Below the pieces are notes generated by a model. It saw only the letters and a list, made by a program, of their open reading frames with translations. It was not told the DNA's origin and did not search any database. DNA of 64,000 bases. It comes from Actinomycetota bacterium. Its GTDB lineage: Bacteria > Actinomycetota > UBA4738 > HRBIN12. The stretch lies in contig VAYU01000030.1 in NCBI GenBank assembly GCA_005884925.1, positions 9,123 to 73,122 of the forward strand, read 5' to 3'. The position numbers and the translations under genes were made by a program. Of this stretch, positions 27,214-35,436 are shown piece after piece (the stretch's first letter is position 1; each line of letters starts with the position of its first letter).

Positions 27214-28647
27214 TTGCTCACCAGCCTCAAGAACCCGAAGGTCGCCGCCGCGGCTCGCCTGAAGAAGCACGCCGCCCGGGAACAGGATCGGTCGTTCCTC
27301 GTCGAGGGAGCCCGGGGGATCTCCGAGGCGCTCGATCGTGAACCGCCGGGGGTCGTCGCTCTCCTCGTCGCAGATCCGCTGGACCCGCTCGCCGTCCGAG
27401 CGTCGCAGCGGGGCATCGAGGTCAACCACGTCGGTCCGGACATCGTTCGGAAGCTGACCTCCACCGTCACGCCTCAAGGGATCGTGGGCGTCGCCCCCTA
27501 CCTCGACATCGACCTCTCGGCGCTGCCGCAGGAGAACGCCGCCTGCGTGAGCGTGCTGCACGAGGTTCGCGATCCGGGCAACGCCGGGACGGTCCTGCGA
27601 TCGGCCGACGCCGCCGGTGCTTCGGGCGTGGTGTTCACGTCATCGTCTGTCGATGTCTACAATCCCAAGACCGTTCGGGCATCGGCGGGCTCGTTGTTCC
27701 ACGTGCCGATCGTTCGTGGCGTCCCTACCCCCCAGGTGATCGAGTCCCTGCGCGGGAGCGGCTTCCGCACGTTCGCGATGGATGCTGAGGGCTCGGAGAA
27801 CCTCTACGGGCTGGATCTGGGCGGCCGGGTGGCGTTCGTGTTCGGCAACGAGGCGCACGGGTTGCCCCAGGAGATCGTTCGGCTCGCCGACGCGACCGTC
27901 CGCGTGCCGCATACCGGTCGCGCCGAATCGCTGAACCTGGCCGCGGCGGCAACCGTGTGCCTGTTCGAATGGGCACGCCGTCGCGTCGGCAAGGGCGCCG
28001 CGCTCGAGGCGCTGATCGCCGCGGCGGCCCACGACATCCGCTCGCCGCTCACGGCCATGAAGGGCTTCGGGTATGCGCTGGAGAAGCGCTGGGCGCAGCT
28101 CGACGACGACCAGCGTGAGCTGATGCTCCGGGGCATCGTCCACGACGCCGACCGGATGGACCAGATCCTGCGGCTGCTCGTGGATGCCGCGAGGGTCGCG
28201 GCGGGGTCCCTGGAGCTCTTCCCCGATCAGACCGACATCGCCGACGTCGCGATCGCGATCGGGGAGCTCCTCGGTCGCGATCCCGAGCATCCTGCCGTCG
28301 TATGGTCCGGTGACCCGGGGCCGTACTTCGTCGATCCTGCGCGCCTGAAGACGACGCTGCTCTCCTACGAGGAGGCGTTGGCGTGGTGGGCGGGGGAGGG
28401 CGCGACGACGATCGGGGCCGAGCGACGCGAGGGGAACCTGCACGTCTGGGCTTCGCGAGCGGGTGCCTCGATCGACGCTGCCGGCGCCGAGGGACTCTTC
28501 ATCCCCCGCAGGCCCGGCACCGGCGCCGGCAGCAAGATCGGGCTCTACGTTGCCCGTGCGGTCGCCGAGACGCAAGGCGGACGCGCGTGGTCGGAGGTCT
28601 CCGGAGACACGTTGTCGTTCCACGTGGAGCTTCCGCTCCCGCGCTGA
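27214..28647 (+). CDS. SpoU-family RNA 2'-O-methyltransferase fused to a degenerate histidine-kinase module
   Basis: One uninterrupted 477-residue frame. Residues 1-100 are a substrate-binding domain (NPKVAAAARL, FLVEGARGISEAL). Residues 108-255 are a SpoU/TrmH knot methyltransferase with all three motifs: HEVRDPGNAGTVLRSADAAG, FGNEAHGLP and ESLNLAAAATV, like TsnR/RlmB. Residues 263-330 form a HisKA-like dimerisation helix with an intact H-box, AHDIRSPLTAMKGF (His273). Residues 370-477 resemble HATPase_c, but the N-box Asn (LLSYEEALAWW) and the DxGxG G1 box (RAGASID) are lost; a G2-like GTGAGSKIGLYVARAVAETQGG remains in part. The methyltransferase alone sits here in relatives (Rv1644). The appended module is unusual. 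Confidence 0.88.
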   Translation: MLTSLKNPKVAAAARLKKHAAREQDRSFLVEGARGISEALDREPPGVVALLVADPLDPLAVRASQRGIEVNHVGPDIVRKLTSTVTPQGIVGVAPYLDIDLSALPQENAACVSVLHEVRDPGNAGTVLRSADAAGASGVVFTSSSVDVYNPKTVRASAGSLFHVPIVRGVPTPQVIESLRGSGFRTFAMDAEGSENLYGLDLGGRVAFVFGNEAHGLPQEIVRLADATVRVPHTGRAESLNLAAAATVCLFEWARRRVGKGAALEALIAAAAHDIRSPLTAMKGFGYALEKRWAQLDDDQRELMLRGIVHDADRMDQILRLLVDAARVAAGSLELFPDQTDIADVAIAIGELLGRDPEHPAVVWSGDPGPYFVDPARLKTTLLSYEEALAWWAGEGATTIGAERREGNLHVWASRAGASIDAAGAEGLFIPRRPGTGAGSKIGLYVARAVAETQGGRAWSEVSGDTLSFHVELPLPR

Positions 28648-28678
28648 TGGGTCGGCCGAGCCGCCTCGGACCGGCCGG

Positions 28679-28684
28679 TAGACT
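28679..28684 (+). promoter_or_regulatory. -10 element of pheS (leaderless arrangement)
   Basis: TAGACT, ten bases before ATG 28695, with no ribosome site in between. Confidence 0.6.
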
Positions 28685-28694
28685 CGGCGGACCG

Positions 28695-29747
28695 ATGGAG
28701 GCAGCCCAGATGCTCCGCACCCTGGAGGCGGAACGTGCGCGCGGTCGCGAGCTGTTCGCGTCGGCTGGATCGCTCGAGGAACTCGAAGCGGCGAACATCG
28801 CGGTGCTCGGACGCAAGTCGCCGCTCGGCGAGGTGCAACGCGCTCTGGGCGCGCTCGAGGAAGGGCAACGACGCGAGTTGGGGAGGGCCGTCAACGAGGC
28901 CCGCACCGAACTGGCGGACGCGTTTGAGGCACGCAGGGACGCGCTCTCCGTCGATGTGGAGTCCGCGTTGCTGGCAGCGGACGCCGTGGACATGACCCTC
29001 CCCGGGCGGCGCCGGCCCGACGGGTCGCTGCACCCCTTGACGGTCGTAGAGGACGAGATCGTTGGGCTGTTCCTCCGCCTCGGCTACCGCGTGGCCGAGG
29101 GTCCGGAGATCGAGGATGACTGGCACAACTTCCAGGCGCTCAACATCCCCGAGGACCATCCGGCCCGAACGATGAAGGATTCGCTCTACGTGTCGATCCC
29201 GGGCCATCCGGAGCTCTTGCTCCGCACCGAGACATCGGCGGTGCAGATCCGCACGATGCTGTCGCAGCCTCCCCCCGTGTACATCGTGGCCCCCGGCCGC
29301 GTCTATCGACGCGAGACGCCCGACCCGACCCACCTGGCCGTGTTCCACCAGGTGGAGGCGCTCGTCGTCGATGAAGGGATCACGTTCGCCGATCTCAAGG
29401 GAACGCTCGAGGCGATGGCCAAGGGGTTGTTCGGCGAAGACCGGAGGATCCGGTTCACGCCCTCCTACTTCCCGTTCGTGGAGCCGGGCGCTCAGATCGG
29501 CGTCACGTGCTTCCGGTGCGGCGGGGTCGGCTGCCCGACCTGTAGGAGCGGGTGGATCGAATTGCTCGGAGCGGGGATGGTTCATCCGAAGGTGCTCGAG
29601 AACTGCGGGTACGACAGCGAGCGGTACACGGGATTCGCGTTCGGGCTCGGGATCGAGCGTGTCGCCATCCTCAAGTACGAGATCCCCGATATCCGGCTCC
29701 TGATCGAAGGCGACGTCCGGTTCCTCGAGCGGTTCAGGGCCGCCTGA
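28695..29747 (+). CDS. pheS: Phenylalanyl-tRNA synthetase alpha subunit
   Basis: Class II synthetase catalytic subunit. 350 residues from ATG 28695. The N-terminal coiled coil (about 1-85, tRNA-binding arm) is followed by HPLTVVEDEIVGLFLRLG, motif 2 in LLRTETSAVQIR with PGRVYRRETPDPTHLAVFHQ, and motif 3 in FAFGLGIERVAILKYEIPD. It contains a cysteine-rich loop, CFRCGGVGCPTCRSGW, that could bind zinc. It overlaps pheT by one base. Confidence 0.96.
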   Translation: MEAAQMLRTLEAERARGRELFASAGSLEELEAANIAVLGRKSPLGEVQRALGALEEGQRRELGRAVNEARTELADAFEARRDALSVDVESALLAADAVDMTLPGRRRPDGSLHPLTVVEDEIVGLFLRLGYRVAEGPEIEDDWHNFQALNIPEDHPARTMKDSLYVSIPGHPELLLRTETSAVQIRTMLSQPPPVYIVAPGRVYRRETPDPTHLAVFHQVEALVVDEGITFADLKGTLEAMAKGLFGEDRRIRFTPSYFPFVEPGAQIGVTCFRCGGVGCPTCRSGWIELLGAGMVHPKVLENCGYDSERYTGFAFGLGIERVAILKYEIPDIRLLIEGDVRFLERFRAA

Positions 29748-32122
29748 TGCGCGTCCCGCTCACCTGGCTCCGTGAGTTCGCGCCGACGGATCTCGGAGCC
29801 GAGCAGCTCGCGGAGATCCTGACCCCGCGTGGCGTGTTGATCGAAACGATCGAGCGTCCCTGGGAGGGACTCGTGGGGGTGATCGTCGTTCGGGTCCTCG
29901 AGGTCCGCGATCACCCGAACTCGGACAAGCTCTGCGTCGCGAGGATCCAGCACGGATCAGGCGATTCAGAGCTGGTCGTCGGGGTTCGCAACATGGGGCC
30001 GGGTGACCTCGTCCCGTGGGCGCCGCCGGGCGCACGCGTACCGGTCCTGTCCGAGCCGCTCGCCACGCGTAGGGTGCGAGGGGTCGATTCGAACGGAATG
30101 CTGTGCTCCTCACGCGAGCTCGCCATCAGTCAGGACCACGGCGGGATCCTCATCCTCAACGGGGCGGGGCTCGCGGTCGGGGACGATCTGAAGCAGGGCC
30201 TGGGTCTGGACGAGGCCGTCTTCGACATCGAGGTCGAACCCAACCGTCCCGACTTCCTGAGCGTCTACGGGGTGGCCCGGGAGGCGGCGGCCGCCACCGG
30301 CGTGAAGCTCGCGCCCATCGACACGTCGGTGGAGGAGGTGCCGGACAGCGTCGCCGACGCGGTGACCGTGCGGATCGACGATCTCGAGGCGTGTCCGCGC
30401 TACGTCGCCCGAGCGGTCCGCGGTGTGACTCACCGGCCGTCCCCGCTCGGCGTTCAGGCTCGGCTGACGGCCTCTGGGGTCCGACCGATCGACGCCGTCG
30501 TCGATGCGACCAACTACACGATGTTGGAGACCGGGCAGCCGTTGCATGCGTTCGACCTGCGTCGACTCGCCGGCCCCGGCATCGTCGTTCGGCGGGCGTC
30601 CGACGGCGAGCGGTTGACCACCCTGGACGACGTGGAGCGGACCCTCACGTCGAACGATCTGCTCATCTGCGACATCGAGAAGCCCGTGGCCCTGGCAGGG
30701 GTGATGGGGGGGCAGACCTCAGAGGTGTCCGAGGAGACGACCGACGTGCTGCTCGAGAGTGCCTACTTCGCACGCAGCGGCGTTCTCCTCACTGCGCGCC
30801 GGCTCGACCTCCACACGGAAGCATCCCACCGGTTCGAACGCGGAACCGACCCGGAAGCGTGTCCCGGAGCGGCGGCACGATGCGCGGCATCGATGGCACG
30901 CTGGGCCGGCGGTGAGGTGATGCGAGGGGTCGCCGAGGACGGGCGAGCGCCGGAACGCACGTGGGTCGCGCTCCGGCCGGCACGAGCCACCGCGCTCCTC
31001 GGCTACCCCGTGCCGGCAGAGGCCGCCGCAGCGGTGTTCGACAGCCTCGGGATGGCGAGCCGTCAGGACGGGGATCGGCTGGAGGTCGAGATCCCCGGCT
31101 TCCGCACCGACATCGAACGTGAGGTGGATCTGATCGAGGAGGTCGTTCGGATCCAGGGCTACGACAACGTCGGAAGCACGATGCCGAGGTCTCCCCATCC
31201 GGGCGCCGTTCCGGATCCCTACGCCTTCGCCCGCCGGGTCAAGGGGGCGCTCGCTCGTGCGGGGCTCAGGGAGATCCGGCCGGTACCCTTCGACGCCGCG
31301 TCCGATCTCGCCCTGTTCGGCGACACGGACGCGATCCCGGTCACGAACCCTCTGCGTGCGGAGGAGGGGTTCCTGCGAACGAGGTTGACGCCCGGGCTCC
31401 TGCACGCCGTCGCGTTGAACCAATCCCGAGGGGTGGAGACCGTGCGGATCTTCGAGGTGGGCACGACGTTCCGCCTCGCCGCCCCGTTCGTCGAGATCCG
31501 CAAGGCCGGCTTCGCGTTGTGCGGCGGCGACGGCGAGGGCTGGTGGAGCGAGCGACGGGCGCTGGACGTGCTCGACGCGAAGGGCGTCGTGGAGTCGCTG
31601 CTGGACGACCTCGGGGTGATCGACTGGTCCCTCGGCGAGGCTCCCGACGGCCCGTTCCATCCGGGGCGCTCTGCGCGGATCGTGATCGACGGATCGCACG
31701 CGGGCGTCCTCGGGGAGATCCATCCGCGCGTCGCCGAGGCGCTCGACATCACCGGTCGCGTGTCGGTGGGTGTCGTCGGTCTCCGGGCGCTGCAAGGCGG
31801 CGCCCGAGGTCCTGCGGCCTCGACCGACGTGCCGCGTTTCCCCCCGGTCCACCGCGATCTCGCCTTCATCGTTGAGGACGCGACGCCGGCCGGCTCCCTG
31901 CACGAGGCACTGCGCCGGGCCGGAGGCGCGCTGCTCGCCTCGAGCGCACTCTTCGACGTGTACGTCGGCGATCCGCTCCCCTCGGGAACGAAGAGCCTCG
32001 CGTTCTCGCTCGATCTCCGGGCTCCCGACAGAACGCTCACGGACGAGGAGGCCCAGGAGATCGTCGATCGGATCGTCGACGAGCTCGCCCGACACTTCGG
32101 CGCGAAGCTTCGAGCGGGGTAG
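29747..32122 (+). CDS. pheT: Phenylalanyl-tRNA synthetase beta subunit
   Basis: 791 residues from ATG 29747 (TGATG overlap with pheS). Domain order is standard: N-terminal B1 with an embedded tRNA-binding OB fold (residues about 40-145, DHPNSDKLCVARI), B3/B4 editing domain (about 200-390, VDATNYTMLETGQPLHAFD), B5, catalytic-like B6/B7, and C-terminal ferredoxin-fold anticodon-binding domain (FPPVHRDLAFIVEDATPAG). Forms the alpha2-beta2 enzyme with PheS. Confidence 0.96.
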   Translation: MRVPLTWLREFAPTDLGAEQLAEILTPRGVLIETIERPWEGLVGVIVVRVLEVRDHPNSDKLCVARIQHGSGDSELVVGVRNMGPGDLVPWAPPGARVPVLSEPLATRRVRGVDSNGMLCSSRELAISQDHGGILILNGAGLAVGDDLKQGLGLDEAVFDIEVEPNRPDFLSVYGVAREAAAATGVKLAPIDTSVEEVPDSVADAVTVRIDDLEACPRYVARAVRGVTHRPSPLGVQARLTASGVRPIDAVVDATNYTMLETGQPLHAFDLRRLAGPGIVVRRASDGERLTTLDDVERTLTSNDLLICDIEKPVALAGVMGGQTSEVSEETTDVLLESAYFARSGVLLTARRLDLHTEASHRFERGTDPEACPGAAARCAASMARWAGGEVMRGVAEDGRAPERTWVALRPARATALLGYPVPAEAAAAVFDSLGMASRQDGDRLEVEIPGFRTDIEREVDLIEEVVRIQGYDNVGSTMPRSPHPGAVPDPYAFARRVKGALARAGLREIRPVPFDAASDLALFGDTDAIPVTNPLRAEEGFLRTRLTPGLLHAVALNQSRGVETVRIFEVGTTFRLAAPFVEIRKAGFALCGGDGEGWWSERRALDVLDAKGVVESLLDDLGVIDWSLGEAPDGPFHPGRSARIVIDGSHAGVLGEIHPRVAEALDITGRVSVGVVGLRALQGGARGPAASTDVPRFPPVHRDLAFIVEDATPAGSLHEALRRAGGALLASSALFDVYVGDPLPSGTKSLAFSLDLRAPDRTLTDEEAQEIVDRIVDELARHFGAKLRAG

Positions 32123-32147
32123 CGTCCCGTCGTCGACGACGCGCGAC

Positions 32148-32153
32148 TAGACT
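32148..32153 (+). promoter_or_regulatory. -10 element of argF (leaderless arrangement)
   Basis: TAGACT, nine bases before ATG 32163; no ribosome site in the gap. The same hexamer and spacing occur before metK. Confidence 0.6.
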
Positions 32154-32162
32154 TCGGCACCC

Positions 32163-33095
32163 ATGCCGCGTGACTACCTCCGGGATTACCTCTCCGTCGA
32201 CGACCTCGGTCCGGCCGAGCTCCTGCATCTGCTCGACGTCGCGGATGCGCTGAAGGCGGATCGGACGCTCCAGCGCGACGCGCTCGCCGGCATGACCGTT
32301 GCGTTGCTCTTCGAGAAGGCCTCGACCCGAACCAGGGTCTCCTTCGAGGTGGGTGTTGGGCAGCTCGGCGGGCGTCCGCTCACGCTCTCGGGCGCGGACC
32401 TGCAACTCGGACGTGGAGAGACGATCGAAGACACCGGCCGGGTCCTATCGCGGTACGTGGACGCGATCGTCTTGCGGACGTTCGAGCAGGAGCGTCTGGA
32501 GGCCCTCGCCGAAGCCGCGACCGTCCCGGTGATCAACTCGCTCTCCGATTTCGAACATCCGTGCCAGGCGCTCGCGGATCTCATGACGATCCGCGAGCGC
32601 CTGGGCACGCTGTCCGGGAAGATCCTCACGTACGTCGGAGACGGGAACAACGTCGCGCACTCCTTGCTCCTGGCCGGCGCCAAGACGGGGATGACGGTTC
32701 GGATCGCGGCTCCGGCCGGGTTCGAACCGATCCCACAGGTCGTGCAACGGGCTTCGGAGATCGCGGAGGAGACGGGCGGCGCGATCGAAACCGTTTCGGA
32801 CCCGCAGACCGCGGTGAAAGGGGCGCACGTGCTCTACACCGACGTATGGGCGAGCATGGGTCAGGAGGAAGAGGCTGACGCACGAGCGCTCGTGTTCCGT
32901 CCCTATCAGGTGAACCAGGCCTTGCTCGATCTGGCGGACGCATCGGCGATCGTCCTGCATTGTCTGCCGGCGCATCGCGGGATGGAGATCACCGACGAGG
33001 TCATCGACGGGCCGCGTTCGGCGGTCTGGGATCAGGCCGAGGATCGCCTGCATACACAGAAGGCCCTTCTCTTGGTTCTGTTCGATCTCGCCTGA
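32163..33095 (+). CDS. argF: Ornithine carbamoyltransferase
   Basis: Forms citrulline from ornithine and carbamoyl phosphate. 310 residues. Carbamoyl-phosphate motif EKASTRTRVSFEVGVGQLGG, then EHPCQALADLMTIRE and the ornithine-side HCLPAHRGMEI. The HCLPAHRG form separates it from aspartate and putrescine transcarbamoylases. It stands alone here without other arg genes, between pheT and polX; in M. tuberculosis argF lies a few genes after pheT inside an arg cluster. Confidence 0.95.
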   Translation: MPRDYLRDYLSVDDLGPAELLHLLDVADALKADRTLQRDALAGMTVALLFEKASTRTRVSFEVGVGQLGGRPLTLSGADLQLGRGETIEDTGRVLSRYVDAIVLRTFEQERLEALAEAATVPVINSLSDFEHPCQALADLMTIRERLGTLSGKILTYVGDGNNVAHSLLLAGAKTGMTVRIAAPAGFEPIPQVVQRASEIAEETGGAIETVSDPQTAVKGAHVLYTDVWASMGQEEEADARALVFRPYQVNQALLDLADASAIVLHCLPAHRGMEITDEVIDGPRSAVWDQAEDRLHTQKALLLVLFDLA

Positions 33096-33109
33096 GGCGG
33101 ACCGCCGGG

Positions 33110-34834
33110 ATGCCCCGATCCAACGACGACGTGGCCCGCGTGCTGACCGAGTTCGCCGACCTCTTGGCGATCGTCGCGGAGGACCCCTTCAAGCCGCGTG
33201 CGTACGAGAAAGCCGCGCGCGCGATCGGTGGGTTCCCGGATGAGCTCCTGGACCTCGATGACGCCGGGATCCGCGCGATCCCGAACGTGGGGAAGTCGAT
33301 CGCCGAGAAGGTTCGAAGCGTGTTGGAGACGGGCACGTTCCCAGAGCTCGAAGAGCTGCGTGCTCAGGTCCCAGCGGGCGTCCGTGCGATGACCGCGATC
33401 CCGGGCTTCGGCCCGAAGAAGGCGATGGTCGTCTACCGGGAGCTCGGGATCGATGGTCTCGACCAGCTGGTGGCGGCGGCTCGAGATGGCCGACTCCGGG
33501 GGCTGAAGGGGTTCTCGGCGAAGACCGAACAGAACGTGCTCCAGGCCGTCCAGCGAGCCAGCCGCGACACGGGCAGGGTCACGATCGATGTCGCGATGGG
33601 GGTTGCCGGATCCTTCCTCGAGCGCCTCCGTGCGGTTCCCGGCGTTCGCCGAGCCGATCATGCGGGTTCGCTGCGCCGGATGGCCGAAACGATCGGTGAC
33701 GTCGACCTCCTGGCTGCGAGTGAGACACCCGGACCGGTGATGGATGCATTCACGGGGTTCGACGATGTGGATCAGATCCTCGCACGGGGTGAGACGAAGT
33801 CCTCCGTGGTGACGCGCTCGGGCCTGCAGGTGGATCTCCGGGTGATCCGGAAGGAGGCCTGGGGTGCGGCGATGATCTACTTCACCGGCTCGAAGCCGCA
33901 CAACGTGCGGATCCGGGAGATGGCCGTCCGGAAGGGTCTCAAGCTCAACGAGTACGGGCTCTTCCACGCGGAGACCGACGAGCTGATCGCGGCGGAGACC
34001 GAGCGTGACGTCTATGAGCGACTCGGGCTGCCGTTCATCGAACCGACGCTCCGGGAGGATCGTGGTGAGATCGAGGCCGCGATCGCCGGCGAGCTGCCGC
34101 AGGTCGTGACGTTGAAACAGATGCGCGGCGACCTGCACACGCATACCGATCTCACCGACGGCGTCGCGACCCTCGAACAGATGGTGACGGCTGCAGCCAC
34201 CAAGCGCTACGCCTACTACGCCGTGACCGACCACGCGCCGAACCTGGCGATGCAACGGATGACGGACGAGAAGATGCTCGCGCAGCGCACGAAGCTCCGG
34301 ACGCTCCAGGATCGATCTCCACGGATGACCTTGCTGCATGGGACCGAGCTGAACATCGATCCCGACGGAGGGGTCGACTGGCCAGCCTCCTTCCTCGAGG
34401 GGTTCGACATCACGGTGGCATCGATCCACTCGCACTTCAATCAGTCGCGCGAAGCGATGACCCGACGGATGATCCGAGCGATGGAGAACCCCAACGTGAA
34501 CGTGATCGGCCATCCCACGACGCGGAAGATCGGGCGTCGCGACCCGGTGGACCTCGACCTCGACGCGGTGTTCGAGGCGGCTGCCCGGACCGGGACCGCT
34601 CTGGAGATCGACGCCTATCCGGATCGGCTGGACCTGCGCGACGAACACGTCCGGAGGGCGCGCCACCACGGGGTTCGGTTCTCGATCGACACCGACGCGC
34701 ACGCCGTCGGTCACCTCGACGCGATGCGCTACGGGATCGGCGTCGCCCAGCGCGGGTGGCTGACGAAGGACGACGTGATCGGCGCATGGCCGCTCACGAA
34801 GCTCCGCCGGTTCCTCCGGAAAGGAGCGCGATGA
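33110..34834 (+). CDS. polX: Family X DNA polymerase with PHP domain (PolX)
   Basis: 574 residues from ATG 33110. Domains in order: helix-hairpin-helix repeats (about 1-130, AIPNVGKSIAEKVRSVLETG), nucleotidyltransferase X domain (about 150-310, HAGSLRRMAETIGDVDLLA with the catalytic Asp pair), and a C-terminal PHP domain (from about 335, RGDLHTHTDLTDGVATLEQM, then DHAPN and GTELNIDPDG). Bacterial PolX acts in gap filling and base-excision repair, with PHP-dependent 3'-5' exonuclease. Its neighbour mpg, overlapping by ATGA, is also a repair enzyme. Confidence 0.94.
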   Translation: MPRSNDDVARVLTEFADLLAIVAEDPFKPRAYEKAARAIGGFPDELLDLDDAGIRAIPNVGKSIAEKVRSVLETGTFPELEELRAQVPAGVRAMTAIPGFGPKKAMVVYRELGIDGLDQLVAAARDGRLRGLKGFSAKTEQNVLQAVQRASRDTGRVTIDVAMGVAGSFLERLRAVPGVRRADHAGSLRRMAETIGDVDLLAASETPGPVMDAFTGFDDVDQILARGETKSSVVTRSGLQVDLRVIRKEAWGAAMIYFTGSKPHNVRIREMAVRKGLKLNEYGLFHAETDELIAAETERDVYERLGLPFIEPTLREDRGEIEAAIAGELPQVVTLKQMRGDLHTHTDLTDGVATLEQMVTAAATKRYAYYAVTDHAPNLAMQRMTDEKMLAQRTKLRTLQDRSPRMTLLHGTELNIDPDGGVDWPASFLEGFDITVASIHSHFNQSREAMTRRMIRAMENPNVNVIGHPTTRKIGRRDPVDLDLDAVFEAAARTGTALEIDAYPDRLDLRDEHVRRARHHGVRFSIDTDAHAVGHLDAMRYGIGVAQRGWLTKDDVIGAWPLTKLRRFLRKGAR

Positions 34835-35436
34835 CGCGACTACCCCGCCGATCCTTCGCGCGACCCGCGACCGAGGTCGCGCCGGAGCTCCTGGGTCACG
34901 TCCTCGCGCGCCGGCTCCCGGATGGCGCGGTCCTCCGCGCCCGGATCGTGGAGACGGAGGCGTACGAGCAGGACGACCCGGCGAGTCACGCGTACCGGGG
35001 TCGGACGCCCCGCGTCCGCGTGATGTTCGGACCTCCCGGACATCTGTACGTGTACTTCACGTACGGCATGCATCACTGCATGAACGTGGTCACCGGTCCG
35101 AACGGGACGGGGAGCGCGGTGTTGCTCAGGGCGGCGGAGCCCCTCGAAGGCATGGATCGCATGTCGATCCGCAGGAGCACCGGCCGGGTCCGCGATCTCT
35201 GTCGTGGGCCGGCGCGACTCGCGCAAGCGCTCGACGTCGACCGCAGCCTGGACGGTGCAGACCTGGTGCGGGGGAGCGAGATCTGGATCGAACGGGGGGC
35301 GGGCGCCACAGCCGTCAACATCCGCCGCGGCCCACGCGTCGGGATCCGGGTCGGCACCGACCTCCTCTGGCGGTTCTGGATCGACGGCCCCTGGTCCTCG
35401 GTCAGCCGGCGGGCGGCGGTGCCTTCGCCACGGTGA
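34831..35436 (+). CDS. mpg: 3-methyladenine DNA glycosylase (AAG/Mpg family)
   Basis: Excises alkylated purines. 201 residues from ATG 34831, overlapping polX by four bases. Signature segments are ARIVETEAYEQDDPASHAYRG with the catalytic Glu, VMFGPPGHLYVYFTYGMHHCMNVV, VLLRAAEPLEGM and RGPARLAQAL. Its 3' end overlaps the convergent PBP gene by 35 bases. In M. tuberculosis mpg (Rv1688) also directly precedes tyrS. Confidence 0.95.
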   Translation: MTRLPRRSFARPATEVAPELLGHVLARRLPDGAVLRARIVETEAYEQDDPASHAYRGRTPRVRVMFGPPGHLYVYFTYGMHHCMNVVTGPNGTGSAVLLRAAEPLEGMDRMSIRRSTGRVRDLCRGPARLAQALDVDRSLDGADLVRGSEIWIERGAGATAVNIRRGPRVGIRVGTDLLWRFWIDGPWSSVSRRAAVPSPR

